From Nitrosomonadales bacterium (GTDB lineage Bacteria > Pseudomonadota > Gammaproteobacteria > Burkholderiales > Gallionellaceae), in NCBI GenBank assembly GCA_025408405.1, contig JANYJE010000080.1:1-54188 (forward strand): 54,188 bases of DNA, written 5' to 3'. Both the position numbers and the translations under genes were made by a program. How positions within the stretch are numbered: position 1 is the stretch's first letter; every line of letters starts with the position of its first letter. The notes below the pieces were generated by a model. That model saw only the letters and a list, made by a program, of their open reading frames with translations. It was not told where the DNA came from and searched no databases. Positions 32,983 through 41,121 of this stretch are shown piece by piece.

Positions 32983-33396
32983 TTAGAATTTCCCTTTCAG
33001 CAGCGACAAGCCTTCTGACAGCAGATCACCATGCGGCACGCTGCCATTCGGGGTGAGGTGGTCGATGATCTGTGGCAACAGGGTGGACAAGCCTTGAGCA
33101 GCATCTGTGGTGGAGATGCCCAGCTTCTGCGCCGCCGCCTCTATATGTTCATTGCCCAGCACCTGCTGAATTTGTTCCGCAGAAACAGGCAGGTTGTGGC
33201 CGGTGCCGATCCATGAGGCGGCGGCGTCACCCAGCCCCTTGTTCTGGAACAGCGTCACCAATCCCTGTATGCCGCCAATTTGCGGGCTGTTGATGATGCC
33301 CATCACCGCATCCAGCATGTCGCCGTGCCCACCCTGTGTGCCGGCATTGGCAAGCGCGCCGCTGACCTGCCCGACGATAGAGTCAAATAATCCCAT
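32983..33396 (-). CDS. YidB-family (DUF937) protein
   Basis: A 137-residue protein starting MGLFDSIVGQVSGAL, with the family blocks GGIQGLVTLFQNKGLGDAAASWIGTGHNLPVSAEQIQQVLG and LGISTTDAAQGLSTLLPQIIDHLTPNGSVP. It closely matches E. coli YidB in layout. Function is unknown; soluble and helical. It lies within the REP island with REPs on both sides, but its own composition is normal. Confidence 0.9.
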   Translation of the reverse strand: MGLFDSIVGQVSGALANAGTQGGHGDMLDAVMGIINSPQIGGIQGLVTLFQNKGLGDAAASWIGTGHNLPVSAEQIQQVLGNEHIEAAAQKLGISTTDAAQGLSTLLPQIIDHLTPNGSVPHGDLLSEGLSLLKGKF

Positions 33397-33511
33397 GAAA
33401 ATTTCCCTGATAAATTAAACGAAGGCGCGATTGTAAAGAACGCCAGGGAAATTGACGAGCAGGATGTGTTGCGCAATGCGTTCGTGAACCACCAGATGAA
33501 ACAGGGCGAGC

Positions 33512-33588
33512 GTAGGAGCGCAATTTATTGCAACAAAGTCAGGCAATCTGCTATCGAACAAGCTCGATGCAGAATTGGCACCGCGATG
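33512..33588 (+). repeat. REP plus 58-base island repeat, copy 3
   Basis: A forward REP (GTAGGAGCGCAATTTATTGC, 33512-33533) runs into the third 58-base unit (33531-33588). In this copy the hairpin has one arm changed (ATCGAAC instead of ATCGAGC), which breaks one pair, and the tail reads TTGGCACC instead of TTGACACC. The segment 33397-33511 upstream holds no gene and no REP. Confidence 0.8.
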
Positions 33589-33644
33589 ATTTTCAGGGGC
33601 GTCCGATACCTGCAGGGCACAAGAACCTCTTCGAGGTGAATCAG

Positions 33645-33712
33645 GCTCCTACCTGTAGGAGCGCAGCTTGCTGCGCGATGGTCGGCTATCGCCGGATGAA
33701 TCCGGCTCCTAC
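33645..33712. repeat. REP pair at the end of the prepilin operon
   Basis: A head-to-head CTCCTAC-CT-GTAGGAG palindrome (33645-33662) opens a forward REP with hairpin GCGCAGCTTGCTGCGC (33655-33680). An inverted REP with GCCGGAT-GA-ATCCGGC follows, ending CTCCTAC at 33712. The last GTAG, read on the minus strand, forms the stop codon of the prepilin gene that ends at 33709. Confidence 0.85.
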
Positions 33713-34464
33713 GGCAGCTTGCCTGCCGCGACCATGCGGTTGAACAGGATGTTAGGGGATATCCAAACGACGAGGTCATCGAACGCTGCATCGGTGTTAT
33801 CTACTGGTGCGGCTGAATCCCGGCTCATGTACGCTCGCCCAAAAGAAGCGCCACCTACATTTCCGATGATATTGCCGCTTTGATCGTCGACATTATTGTG
33901 GCCTGCAGTCGATGTGGTGGCGATGACGAGTCCAATATCCGTGGTGGCAAAAATGCCGTTAGGACCAGCGGACAGCACGATGGCTGGGATGTCGTCCGCT
34001 TTACTGAGATTTATTATCGAGCCTGTGTTGGGATCTCGGGTTTTGATGGTGATATCCCGAGCCGAGTTGAAATTGAACGGTGCAGTCGAGTTGGTGAAAG
34101 GAGTGGATGCACTATAGATAAATATCCGATTCCAACTATCGGTCTTGGAAACACCAAGTTCAGTCCATGGTAGTAGCCCCCAACGTGTGGTGCATGTTCC
34201 TGTTGCGATGATGCGGTTTTCGGTACCATCTGCGGCAGACTTGGCAGGGCAGGGCAGCCGGCCATTTGCAATGGCATAACCAATTAACGCTTGCTGTATT
34301 TCATCCAGTTGCTTGCGTGTCTCATTCACGCGCCGTTGCTCGACTTGGCTTGAAATGGTTGGCAATAAGCCTCCCAGCAGCAATGCCACTATAAACAGCA
34401 CAATGGCCATTTCGATGAGAGTAAAGCCCGTAATGCGGCGAAGGGTCACAGGGATATATTTCAT
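33709..34464 (-). CDS. type IV prepilin-like protein with class III signal
   Basis: A 251-residue pilin-like protein. MKYIPVTLRRITG is the basic leader, and cleavage before Phe would expose FTLIEMAIVLFIVALLLGGLL with the conserved Glu5. The following helix carries RKQLDEIQQALIGYAIANGRLPCPA, the pattern of large pseudopilin-like proteins in this kind of cluster, and the C-terminal part is a beta-rich globular domain. The ATG at 34464 overlaps the upstream stop (ATGA); a GTG three codons earlier is possible. The stop codon is provided by a REP head, so the C-terminus may have been trimmed. It is AT-richer than the msh genes upstream. Confidence 0.85.
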   Translation of the reverse strand: MKYIPVTLRRITGFTLIEMAIVLFIVALLLGGLLPTISSQVEQRRVNETRKQLDEIQQALIGYAIANGRLPCPAKSAADGTENRIIATGTCTTRWGLLPWTELGVSKTDSWNRIFIYSASTPFTNSTAPFNFNSARDITIKTRDPNTGSIINLSKADDIPAIVLSAGPNGIFATTDIGLVIATTSTAGHNNVDDQSGNIIGNVGGASFGRAYMSRDSAAPVDNTDAAFDDLVVWISPNILFNRMVAAGKLP

Positions 34465-35684
34465 GGAAAGCACTTTAGCAGGTCTGCGCTTGGATTATTA
34501 GCCTTGAATATTGACGCCCCGGAGAAGTTGCTGGCGGTGGCGGTTGGCACAGCAAAGGAAGTCAAGTTTGGAGCTTCAAGATAGTTGGCCGGATTGGATT
34601 TGTCGGTAGCGAACAGCCGAACCTGGGCAGCAGTTTTCTGCCCACCGAAAATGAGTACGCGGTTGCAGAGAGCTGTTGCGGCCCCATCAATGGTGACAGA
34701 AGATGGAACGGGCAGTCGGGTGAGCAGCAGCATTTCCAGCCAGTTTGCACAGAATGCCTGGTTGGCAGGAGCGAGGCTGTTGCAAGAGACACTGCCGGTG
34801 CCCTTGGTACCAGAGATCGGTACGCTCTGGAAATAAGGGTCGTTCATCAACCCCGATATCTGGGTAGAAAAATCAATGCGCTGGATGATGGGGCGGAAGA
34901 TGTCATCAGTGGTAATGAACAGGAAGCGATCATTGTAGTGGTAGTTGTTCGTCATGACGAACTGCTTGTTGCTCGTATTATTTGCGATGCGGCTATTTGT
35001 GCTGCCGGAGAAATAATTGACTACCCCGGCAATAGCGTCAGAATTGTTGTAGGAGTCGAGGTAATTACGCGCATCGTAGTTCCCGCCGCATTGGGTATAA
35101 ACCGGATCAGATAGCACGCGACTTTGTCCGTCGAGAGATGTGCCTGGAGCCACAAGCAAGACGGCAAGGTTGCTGGCAATAATATTGCCGTTGTTGTCAA
35201 GCACATCAATCTGGCCAGGAGTGTCCCAATTTATTGCGGAGGAGGAATTGGTGTTCTTGAACCAGCCGGAGAGTGCATACCACAGGCATTCTCCGTACCC
35301 GTCACGCAAAGGGGGGATGCCAAGTGTTTTCCAGGGGAGTTTGCCGATTAGGGAATAGCCTTGGGTGTTGCCGGTAAAGTTTGGCGGAGAGGAGCCTTCT
35401 GAGGGTACGGTAAGCCCAGGGTCGCTGTATCCAAGATCGGGTAGCTGCAGGTTTCCCGCAGAAGTAATGGATTGCGACACGGCATAACCTATCAATGCCT
35501 CCTTGGCCTTTGCCAGCGCATCGGCGGTAACCTTGTCGCGGTCGAGTTGCAGCGCCGAGCTGTTGAGCGCGTTAACAAAAATCGTTACCGCTCCGATGAT
35601 CATGATGACCAGCATGATCATCAGCGCCGCGCCGCGCTGGCGGTGCAGTGGATGCAGTGCAGTGGAGGGGCGGCGGGTACGCAT
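34461..35684 (-). CDS. PilX-like prepilin/minor pilin candidate, 407 residues
   Basis: Basic leader ending HRQRG, then AALMIMLVIMIIGAVTIFV, the PilX/GspK-like type of N-terminal helix that lacks the usual Glu5. KAKEALIGYAVSQS in the following region parallels the ALIGYAIANG of the next gene, so the two are partly paralogous. The long globular part is rich in Ser, Asn and Thr with several Cys and no recognised domain. It probably sits in or at the tip of the pilus. Composition is AT-richer than the assembly genes. Confidence 0.75.
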   Translation of the reverse strand: MRTRRPSTALHPLHRQRGAALMIMLVIMIIGAVTIFVNALNSSALQLDRDKVTADALAKAKEALIGYAVSQSITSAGNLQLPDLGYSDPGLTVPSEGSSPPNFTGNTQGYSLIGKLPWKTLGIPPLRDGYGECLWYALSGWFKNTNSSSAINWDTPGQIDVLDNNGNIIASNLAVLLVAPGTSLDGQSRVLSDPVYTQCGGNYDARNYLDSYNNSDAIAGVVNYFSGSTNSRIANNTSNKQFVMTNNYHYNDRFLFITTDDIFRPIIQRIDFSTQISGLMNDPYFQSVPISGTKGTGSVSCNSLAPANQAFCANWLEMLLLTRLPVPSSVTIDGAATALCNRVLIFGGQKTAAQVRLFATDKSNPANYLEAPNLTSFAVPTATASNFSGASIFKANNPSADLLKCFP

Positions 35685-35695
35685 GATGGATGCGA

Positions 35696-36061
35696 TTACT
35701 TGGCGGCGTTATCCGGCGGCGCGGAGGGTGCATCGAGCAGCAATTTCTGGCCGACTTTCAGCTGGACAGATTTGTGTTTGCCCGGAACCTGTACCGGGGT
35801 GGCGGCAGGAGTCTGCTCGTTGCTGTTGCCCGCTGCCTGCGGCACGCCGTTGATCCATACCGTGCGTTTGCCGCCGTGTTTCTGCACGATGCCGTTGACG
35901 ACCAGCACCGCTGCAGAGGCGTCACTCGCCGCTCCTCCGCGCAGTTGCCCGTTCTCCAGCAGCTGGCGCTGTTCGGGTGTGAAAAACAGGCGCCCCAGTT
36001 CCTTGGCCTGCGCACAGGGCACCAGGCAGAGGCAAAGCAGGAGCAAAGGATAGGGCTTCAT
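35696..36061 (-). CDS. MshK-like periplasmic protein
   Basis: A 121-residue protein with signal peptide (MKPYPLLLLCLCLVPCAQA) and a short mature part. It contains a QRQLLENGQ segment, an AVLVVNGIVQKHGGKRTVWING strand pair and a final VQLKVGQKLLLD, resembling MshK/PilP-type proteins that link the inner-membrane platform to the secretin. The ATG at 36061 is chosen because AGGAACG precedes it and the signal starts there. It overlaps the upstream PilO-like gene by four bases. Confidence 0.65.
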   Translation of the reverse strand: MKPYPLLLLCLCLVPCAQAKELGRLFFTPEQRQLLENGQLRGGAASDASAAVLVVNGIVQKHGGKRTVWINGVPQAAGNSNEQTPAATPVQVPGKHKSVQLKVGQKLLLDAPSAPPDNAAK

Positions 36062-36657
36062 CTTGCGTTCCTGTTCCTGAGGGTTAGCCAGCCACCCGAA
36101 CATTCTGCCTTGAGTTGGGCCGCTGATCCGGCGCCTGGCGTTGCGCGCTCGAGTGAGCAGTTGCCGAGTATGAACCAGCCTTTCATATCGCTGCGCAGGC
36201 TGTCAAAAAAATTGATTAATTGCACCTCGTGCAGAAGTTCCATTTGCAGTGTCATGTTGCTCTGCTTGAGCTCGAAGTTGCCGCTGTCGAGTGCCGGAAC
36301 AGGTGAGTAGGGCAGCTGCGGCGCGATGGTGTATTTGAAGTCGAGCACGCGGTTCTGCTTGCGCAGCGCTTCCAGGCCTTCGATCAGGTCGAGACGGTGC
36401 TCTTCACCGATGACCTTGTGGTTGACCCAGGCTTCATACTCGGCGGCATAGGTGGACAGGTTGTCCCTGTCGTCGCGCGCGGCATTGAGTTTGTTGTGCG
36501 CATCGGTGAGCTGGCGCTGTGCATTTTGCATGGCCCGCTGTGCCGTGTCGGCCGTGATTCGGCTGAGGTAAACCCCGCTTCCCCCCACTGCCAGCACGAT
36601 CAGGAAAGTCAGCAGGCTCCAGCGCAGATGGCGCAGGTCAGATGATGAGAAGGTCAT
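36058..36657 (-). CDS. PilO/MshJ-like pilus assembly protein
   Basis: A 199-residue protein with one N-terminal transmembrane helix (SLLTFLIVLAVGGSGVYL), a coiled-coil stretch (AMQNAQRQLTDAHNKLNAARDDRDNL) and a small ferredoxin-like C-terminal domain, the PilO plan. Its partner is the PilM/PilN-like protein encoded just upstream, with which it overlaps (ATGA). It should form part of the inner-membrane alignment complex. Confidence 0.75.
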   Translation of the reverse strand: MTFSSSDLRHLRWSLLTFLIVLAVGGSGVYLSRITADTAQRAMQNAQRQLTDAHNKLNAARDDRDNLSTYAAEYEAWVNHKVIGEEHRLDLIEGLEALRKQNRVLDFKYTIAPQLPYSPVPALDSGNFELKQSNMTLQMELLHEVQLINFFDSLRSDMKGWFILGNCSLERATPGAGSAAQLKAECSGGWLTLRNRNAR

Positions 36658-38141
36658 TCTTTATGCCTCCACACAAGTTGTAGTGAAAACTCTGCCGGCT
36701 TGTCGTGGCGCTCGCTGACGTCGGCGCTGATACTGCCCTTGGAGCTGACATCCAGTGGCATCTTGGTGGCGCTGACCGTGTAGCCGCTCTGCGTGAGCGC
36801 CTGCTGGAAGCGCTCCAGATATTCAAGTTGGCTGCGATAGTCATTGCCGAAATCAGCCAGCTCGCCATTGTATGAAATGATTTGCGCAGGCAAATTTGCC
36901 GCGCCGTTGCCGGCAGAATCCGTACCCATTTTCCAGGAGAGCTGGCTGGTGCGTATGCGCGGGAAATTATCCAGGGTGCCGGCCAGGTCGCCGAGAATTT
37001 CCTGCGGGGGGGGGGCGTAATTATGCAGCTTGCGCAACTGGGTGACGGCGCTTTTCATGTCTGCTGCAGGAACTGCGGTATGGGGGAAGCTCTGCAGTAT
37101 TTGCTGGATGTCATGATTCAGGCGGATTACCTGTGCCTTGATGGGCTCGCTCTCCGCATCAAGCGAGTTGGCGTTCTGCAGCAACAAGGTACCCCAGACC
37201 AGGCAGATAAACGCGGTGAGTGCCGCCATGCCGAACAGGGTGCGGCGTATTTGCCAGAGCTGATAGTAGTGGGTGAGGGTGGCATTGGCGTAATGAGCGC
37301 GTGGTGGCTTGCGGGAAACCAGGCTCAGGAAAAGCGCTGTGGCGTCTGAGTCAGGATAAATATCACGGGCCGCGATGCGATGCCCCAGTTCCTGAATGTC
37401 GAGGTAGTCATACTGCATCTTGTCGCTGTTCTGCAGTTGCGATTTCAATTCTTTCCTGTCATCCGCATGGCAGATGATGTGCACGCTAAGCTTTTCGCCG
37501 GGTGGGGTCAGGCTCAGGCTGTGCAGGTATTGCTGGGTGCGCGCAGTTTCAGTCGCAATGGCTGTGCTGAAAGAGCCGTTGGTGTTGAGCGGCGTCAGGC
37601 GCGAAAAGCGCAGGCGTTTGTTGAAGAAGTAGCTTTGGCGCAAGCCCGCATCTTTTTCCCATGACAGCAGCAGCAGATGATCGGAATCAATATCCTTGAT
37701 CAGCGGGGCGCTGGTGTGCGGCAGGGAATAGATGCCAACGACCGGGGTTTTCTGCAACAGCAACAGATCCATCCATGCGGAGATGCGTGCAGGGTTGGTC
37801 AATGCCGAGAACAGCATTTCGTCATCGCGGCGTCCTTCCGTCTGGCGCTGTTGCAGCTGGGCCAGACGGAAAGGAGTGTTGCGATAATACTGCTCGAATT
37901 TGCGCTGGATCAGGGCATTCTGGCTGGAGCCGGTCAGATGCGGAACAATTTCATGGCGGAAATCTTCCTCGATCAAGTCGACCAGAACATAAGCAGGATC
38001 GTGATGGGATTCCAGAAAAACGGAAAAATCTTTTAATCCCTGCGCAGTGTGCGCAAAGTACTGGGCAGCCGTGAGCACGCCGTTTTTATACAGATGCGCG
38101 TGAAAATTATCAGAGCTGAGGAAAAATAAGGTCTTGCTCAT
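36654..38141 (-). CDS. PilM/PilN-like (MshI-type) inner-membrane platform protein
   Basis: A 495-residue protein. Residues 1-300 look like a degenerate PilM/actin-like region (begins KTLFFLSSDNFHAHLYKNG; SDATALFLSLVSRKP near its end). A single transmembrane helix around residue 320 (LFGMAALTAFICLVWGTLLL) follows, then a periplasmic PilN-like part (RLNHDIQQILQSFPHTAVPAADM and LAGTLDNFPRIRTSQLSW). It thus seems to join in one chain what pilus systems often split between PilM and PilN. The start overlaps the mshG stop (TAATG). Confidence 0.65.
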   Translation of the reverse strand: MSKTLFFLSSDNFHAHLYKNGVLTAAQYFAHTAQGLKDFSVFLESHHDPAYVLVDLIEEDFRHEIVPHLTGSSQNALIQRKFEQYYRNTPFRLAQLQQRQTEGRRDDEMLFSALTNPARISAWMDLLLLQKTPVVGIYSLPHTSAPLIKDIDSDHLLLLSWEKDAGLRQSYFFNKRLRFSRLTPLNTNGSFSTAIATETARTQQYLHSLSLTPPGEKLSVHIICHADDRKELKSQLQNSDKMQYDYLDIQELGHRIAARDIYPDSDATALFLSLVSRKPPRAHYANATLTHYYQLWQIRRTLFGMAALTAFICLVWGTLLLQNANSLDAESEPIKAQVIRLNHDIQQILQSFPHTAVPAADMKSAVTQLRKLHNYAPPPQEILGDLAGTLDNFPRIRTSQLSWKMGTDSAGNGAANLPAQIISYNGELADFGNDYRSQLEYLERFQQALTQSGYTVSATKMPLDVSSKGSISADVSERHDKPAEFSLQLVWRHKE

Positions 38142-39343
38142 TATATTTTTACCTTGCCGATGATGTCGTATATCGGCCCCAGTACGGACAGCATGACCCA
38201 GCCCAGCAAGGCGCCGAGGACAAGCGTCATCACGGGTTCTATCATCACCTGCGCTTTTTTGATCGAGTCTTTGACATCACGGTCATAGAAGTAGCTCACA
38301 TTCAGCAGCGCCTTGTCGAGCTGGCCGGTAGCCTCGCCCACCTTGAGCATGCGGATGACCAGTGGCGGAAAGATGCCGGTTTGCTGGAAGCTCTGGGTGA
38401 GGTTTTTGCCGGCTTCAATTTCTTTCACCACATGATCCATGCTGGCCGCAATCACCTGGTTGTTGACCAGATTGCGCGAGTTCGCAAGGCAATCCAGGAT
38501 GGTGATGCCGGAGCCATACATCATTGCAAAAGTATTGGCGAAACGCGCCAGTATGATTTTGCGCAGAATCGGGCCGGTCGGCCAGATGTGCAATTTGAGC
38601 TTGTCCAGATGGAATTGCAGGTCCGGGTTGATGATCAATGACGCCTTGAAGATGCCGTAAAGCACGAATGGCGTGGCCAGAATGAGGTACCAGTAATTGA
38701 CAAAAATATTTGACGTGGCAATCAGCATGCGGGTCTGGAACGGGATGTCCTGGCCCATGCCCTTGATGAAGCCCACCAGCTGCGGCACCAGGTAAATCAT
38801 CAGGAAAAAGGTAATCGCGATCACCACCGTGCCGACGAAGATCGGGTAGATCATCATGCTTTTGGTTTGCGAGGCCATTTCGTCCTGCCACTTCAGGGAT
38901 TCGGTAAGGTGCAGGAAGACTTCGACGAGTCGTCCGCTTTCCTCCCCGGCATGGGTCAGGCTGATGGATATCTTATCGAACGCATTGGGATGCTGCGCCA
39001 TGGCCTGGGAAAGCTTCTTGCCGCCTTCGATGGACTTCACCAGATTGGCGATGACTTCGCGAAAGGTGGGCTCTTCCATGCTGTCGCGCAAATCGGCCAG
39101 GCATTCCAGCAGCGGAACGCCGGCGCGGGCCAGCTGTTCCAGATTGAAGTAAAAGGTGATCAGGTCGGTGCGCTTGATTTTCTGGCGGCCAAATGAAGAC
39201 TGGTTGTCGGACACCCTGGCATCGATCAGATCCAGACCGCTGCGTTTCAGGTGCAGCTCAAGATCCACCACATTGGCTGCGTCCTGCAAACCCTTGGTGG
39301 TTTTGCCATGGCTGTCGATTGCCTTGTAAGCGTACATTGCCAT
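38141..39343 (-). CDS. mshG: MshG/PilC-type inner-membrane platform protein (T2SF family)
   Basis: A 400-residue protein with two T2SF domains. The first contains QLARAGVPLLECLADLRDSM and SLTHAGEESGRL, the second GSGITILDCLANSRNLVNN and RMLKVGEATGQLDKAL. Three membrane segments are visible (around residues 175, 225 and 380). The start MAMYAYKAIDSHGKTTKG is the family's usual one. It works with the MshE ATPase encoded immediately upstream. Confidence 0.93.
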   Translation of the reverse strand: MAMYAYKAIDSHGKTTKGLQDAANVVDLELHLKRSGLDLIDARVSDNQSSFGRQKIKRTDLITFYFNLEQLARAGVPLLECLADLRDSMEEPTFREVIANLVKSIEGGKKLSQAMAQHPNAFDKISISLTHAGEESGRLVEVFLHLTESLKWQDEMASQTKSMMIYPIFVGTVVIAITFFLMIYLVPQLVGFIKGMGQDIPFQTRMLIATSNIFVNYWYLILATPFVLYGIFKASLIINPDLQFHLDKLKLHIWPTGPILRKIILARFANTFAMMYGSGITILDCLANSRNLVNNQVIAASMDHVVKEIEAGKNLTQSFQQTGIFPPLVIRMLKVGEATGQLDKALLNVSYFYDRDVKDSIKKAQVMIEPVMTLVLGALLGWVMLSVLGPIYDIIGKVKI

Positions 39344-39350
39344 GATGGGG

Positions 39351-41060
39351 TCAGCTCATGCGGTCGGTGAGGTCGACCACGCGTGCAACCTCTGCCAGCG
39401 AGGTCACGCCTTGCACCACGCGTTTCAAACCATCCTGTGCCAGAGGCCGGAAGCCTTTTTCCAGCGCTGCATTTTTCAGATCGCGGATGCTGGCACGGTG
39501 CGCGACCAGGTCGTCTATATCGTTGTCCATCTTGAAAATTTCCATGATGGCCTGGCGCCCGTTATAGCCCTGATGACGGCAGTTGTCACAACCGGCGGCG
39601 CGATACAGCGTGATATCCGCAGCAGAGCTTATATCCAGCAGCTTGCGTTCGCGGTGGTCGGGTGTGTATGGATATTTGCAGTGCGGGCACAGCACGCGTA
39701 TCAGGCGTTGCGCAATGATGCCGATGATGTTGCCCGCCATGATGTCGGGCAGGATGCCGATGTCGAGCAGGCGCGGAATGGCGCCGATAGCCGAGTTGGT
39801 GTGCAGCGTGGAATATACCTGGTGGCCAGTCATGGCGGCGCGGAACGCCATTTCCGCAGTGGGGTGGTCGCGTATCTCGCCCACCAGAATGATGTCCGGG
39901 TCCTGCCGCATCATGGAGCGGATACCGCTGGCAAAATCCAGCTTGGCGGCTTCGTTTACCGATGACTGGCGTATCAGCGGAATGGGGTATTCCACCGGAT
40001 CTTCCAGGGTCATGATATTGACCGACTCGGTATTGACGTGGTTCAGCACCGAATACAGCGTGGTGGTCTTGCCGCTACCGGTGGGGCCGGTCACCAGGAT
40101 AATGCCTTCGGGCTTGGCGATGATCAGCTTGAGCGTGTTGAGCGCGGCATCATCCAGGCCGATCTGGTTGATGGCGACGATGCCTTTCTGGCGATCCAGT
40201 ATGCGCAGCACCAGGTTTTCGCCTTGCGTAGTCGGGTGCGAGGCGACACGAAAGTCGATCGGGCGGCCGGAAAGTCGCAGCGACATGCGGCCGTCCTGAG
40301 GCGCGCGCGTTTCGGCAATATTCATACCGCTCATCACCTTGATGCGCACCACCATGGCGGGCCAGAAGCTCTTGTGCAGGCTGCGCACCTGGCGCAGCAC
40401 GCCGTCGACGCGGTAGCGGATGCGCAGGAAACTGCTCTCTGGTTCGAAGTGAATGTCGGAAGCGCCTTGCTGTACGGCTTCGGTAAACAACGCGTCGATC
40501 AGGCGCACCACCGGCTGGCTGAATTCATTCACACCCTGCGAGGCTGACTGGTACTCCATGTCGCCCGGCTCGATTTCGTGCAGGATGCCGTCGATGGATA
40601 ACTCGAAGCCGTAATACTGGTCTATCGCACGCACGATGTCGGATTCGCTGGCGACCTGAGTCAACAGGCGGTATTCGTCACGCAACAGGGCGCGTACCTG
40701 ATCCAGCGCGATGATGTTGTCCGGGTCGGCAATGGCCAGGGTCAGGGTTTTGCTGGTGATTTCAACGGACAGCGGCAGCAGTTGATAGCGCCGCGCCATG
40801 TCTTTGGGGATGAGGGCAATGGCGGCGGAATCGATGATGACGGTGGTGAGGTCTACACTTTCTTTTCCCAGATTTTCCGACAGCACGTCGCGGATGGTGG
40901 CTTCGGAAAGAAAACCCAGGCGTACAAGCAAGGAGCCGAGCGGCTGGTGAGTGCGGTTTTGTTCCTGGACGGCGATGCGTAACTGGTCTTCGCTGATGAC
41001 GCCTTTGGCCATCAGCAGCTGACCAATGGGTTGCTGAGTGTTTTGTTGCAGTGCTGCCAT
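39351..41060 (-). CDS. mshE: MshE-type pilus extension ATPase
   Basis: A 569-residue GspE/PilB-family ATPase. The first 150 residues are an MshEN domain with two repeats (PIGQLLMAKGVISEDQLRIAV and PLGSLLVRLGFLSEATIRDVL), the fold that binds c-di-GMP in Vibrio MshE. The ATPase has Walker A GPTGSGKTTTLYS near residue 325, the Asp box NIMTLEDPVEYPI, a Walker B-type DPDIILVGEIRD and a His box. It also has the two C-x-x-C zinc pairs (CPHC, CDNC). It drives pilus or pseudopilus assembly. Confidence 0.94.
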   Translation of the reverse strand: MAALQQNTQQPIGQLLMAKGVISEDQLRIAVQEQNRTHQPLGSLLVRLGFLSEATIRDVLSENLGKESVDLTTVIIDSAAIALIPKDMARRYQLLPLSVEITSKTLTLAIADPDNIIALDQVRALLRDEYRLLTQVASESDIVRAIDQYYGFELSIDGILHEIEPGDMEYQSASQGVNEFSQPVVRLIDALFTEAVQQGASDIHFEPESSFLRIRYRVDGVLRQVRSLHKSFWPAMVVRIKVMSGMNIAETRAPQDGRMSLRLSGRPIDFRVASHPTTQGENLVLRILDRQKGIVAINQIGLDDAALNTLKLIIAKPEGIILVTGPTGSGKTTTLYSVLNHVNTESVNIMTLEDPVEYPIPLIRQSSVNEAAKLDFASGIRSMMRQDPDIILVGEIRDHPTAEMAFRAAMTGHQVYSTLHTNSAIGAIPRLLDIGILPDIMAGNIIGIIAQRLIRVLCPHCKYPYTPDHRERKLLDISSAADITLYRAAGCDNCRHQGYNGRQAIMEIFKMDNDIDDLVAHRASIRDLKNAALEKGFRPLAQDGLKRVVQGVTSLAEVARVVDLTDRMS

Positions 41061-41121
41061 AATCTATCTTTCTGTTATTTAGGCTTTCTGCGGTTCAGGC
41101 CTGCTGGGGGCCTTCCCGGGT

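Noticed and set aside
32084-33712. CRISPR-like appearance of repeated palindromes with spacers
   Set aside because: Repeats occur in both orientations with variable stems and irregular spacing, and there are no cas genes; a RAYT gene explains them.
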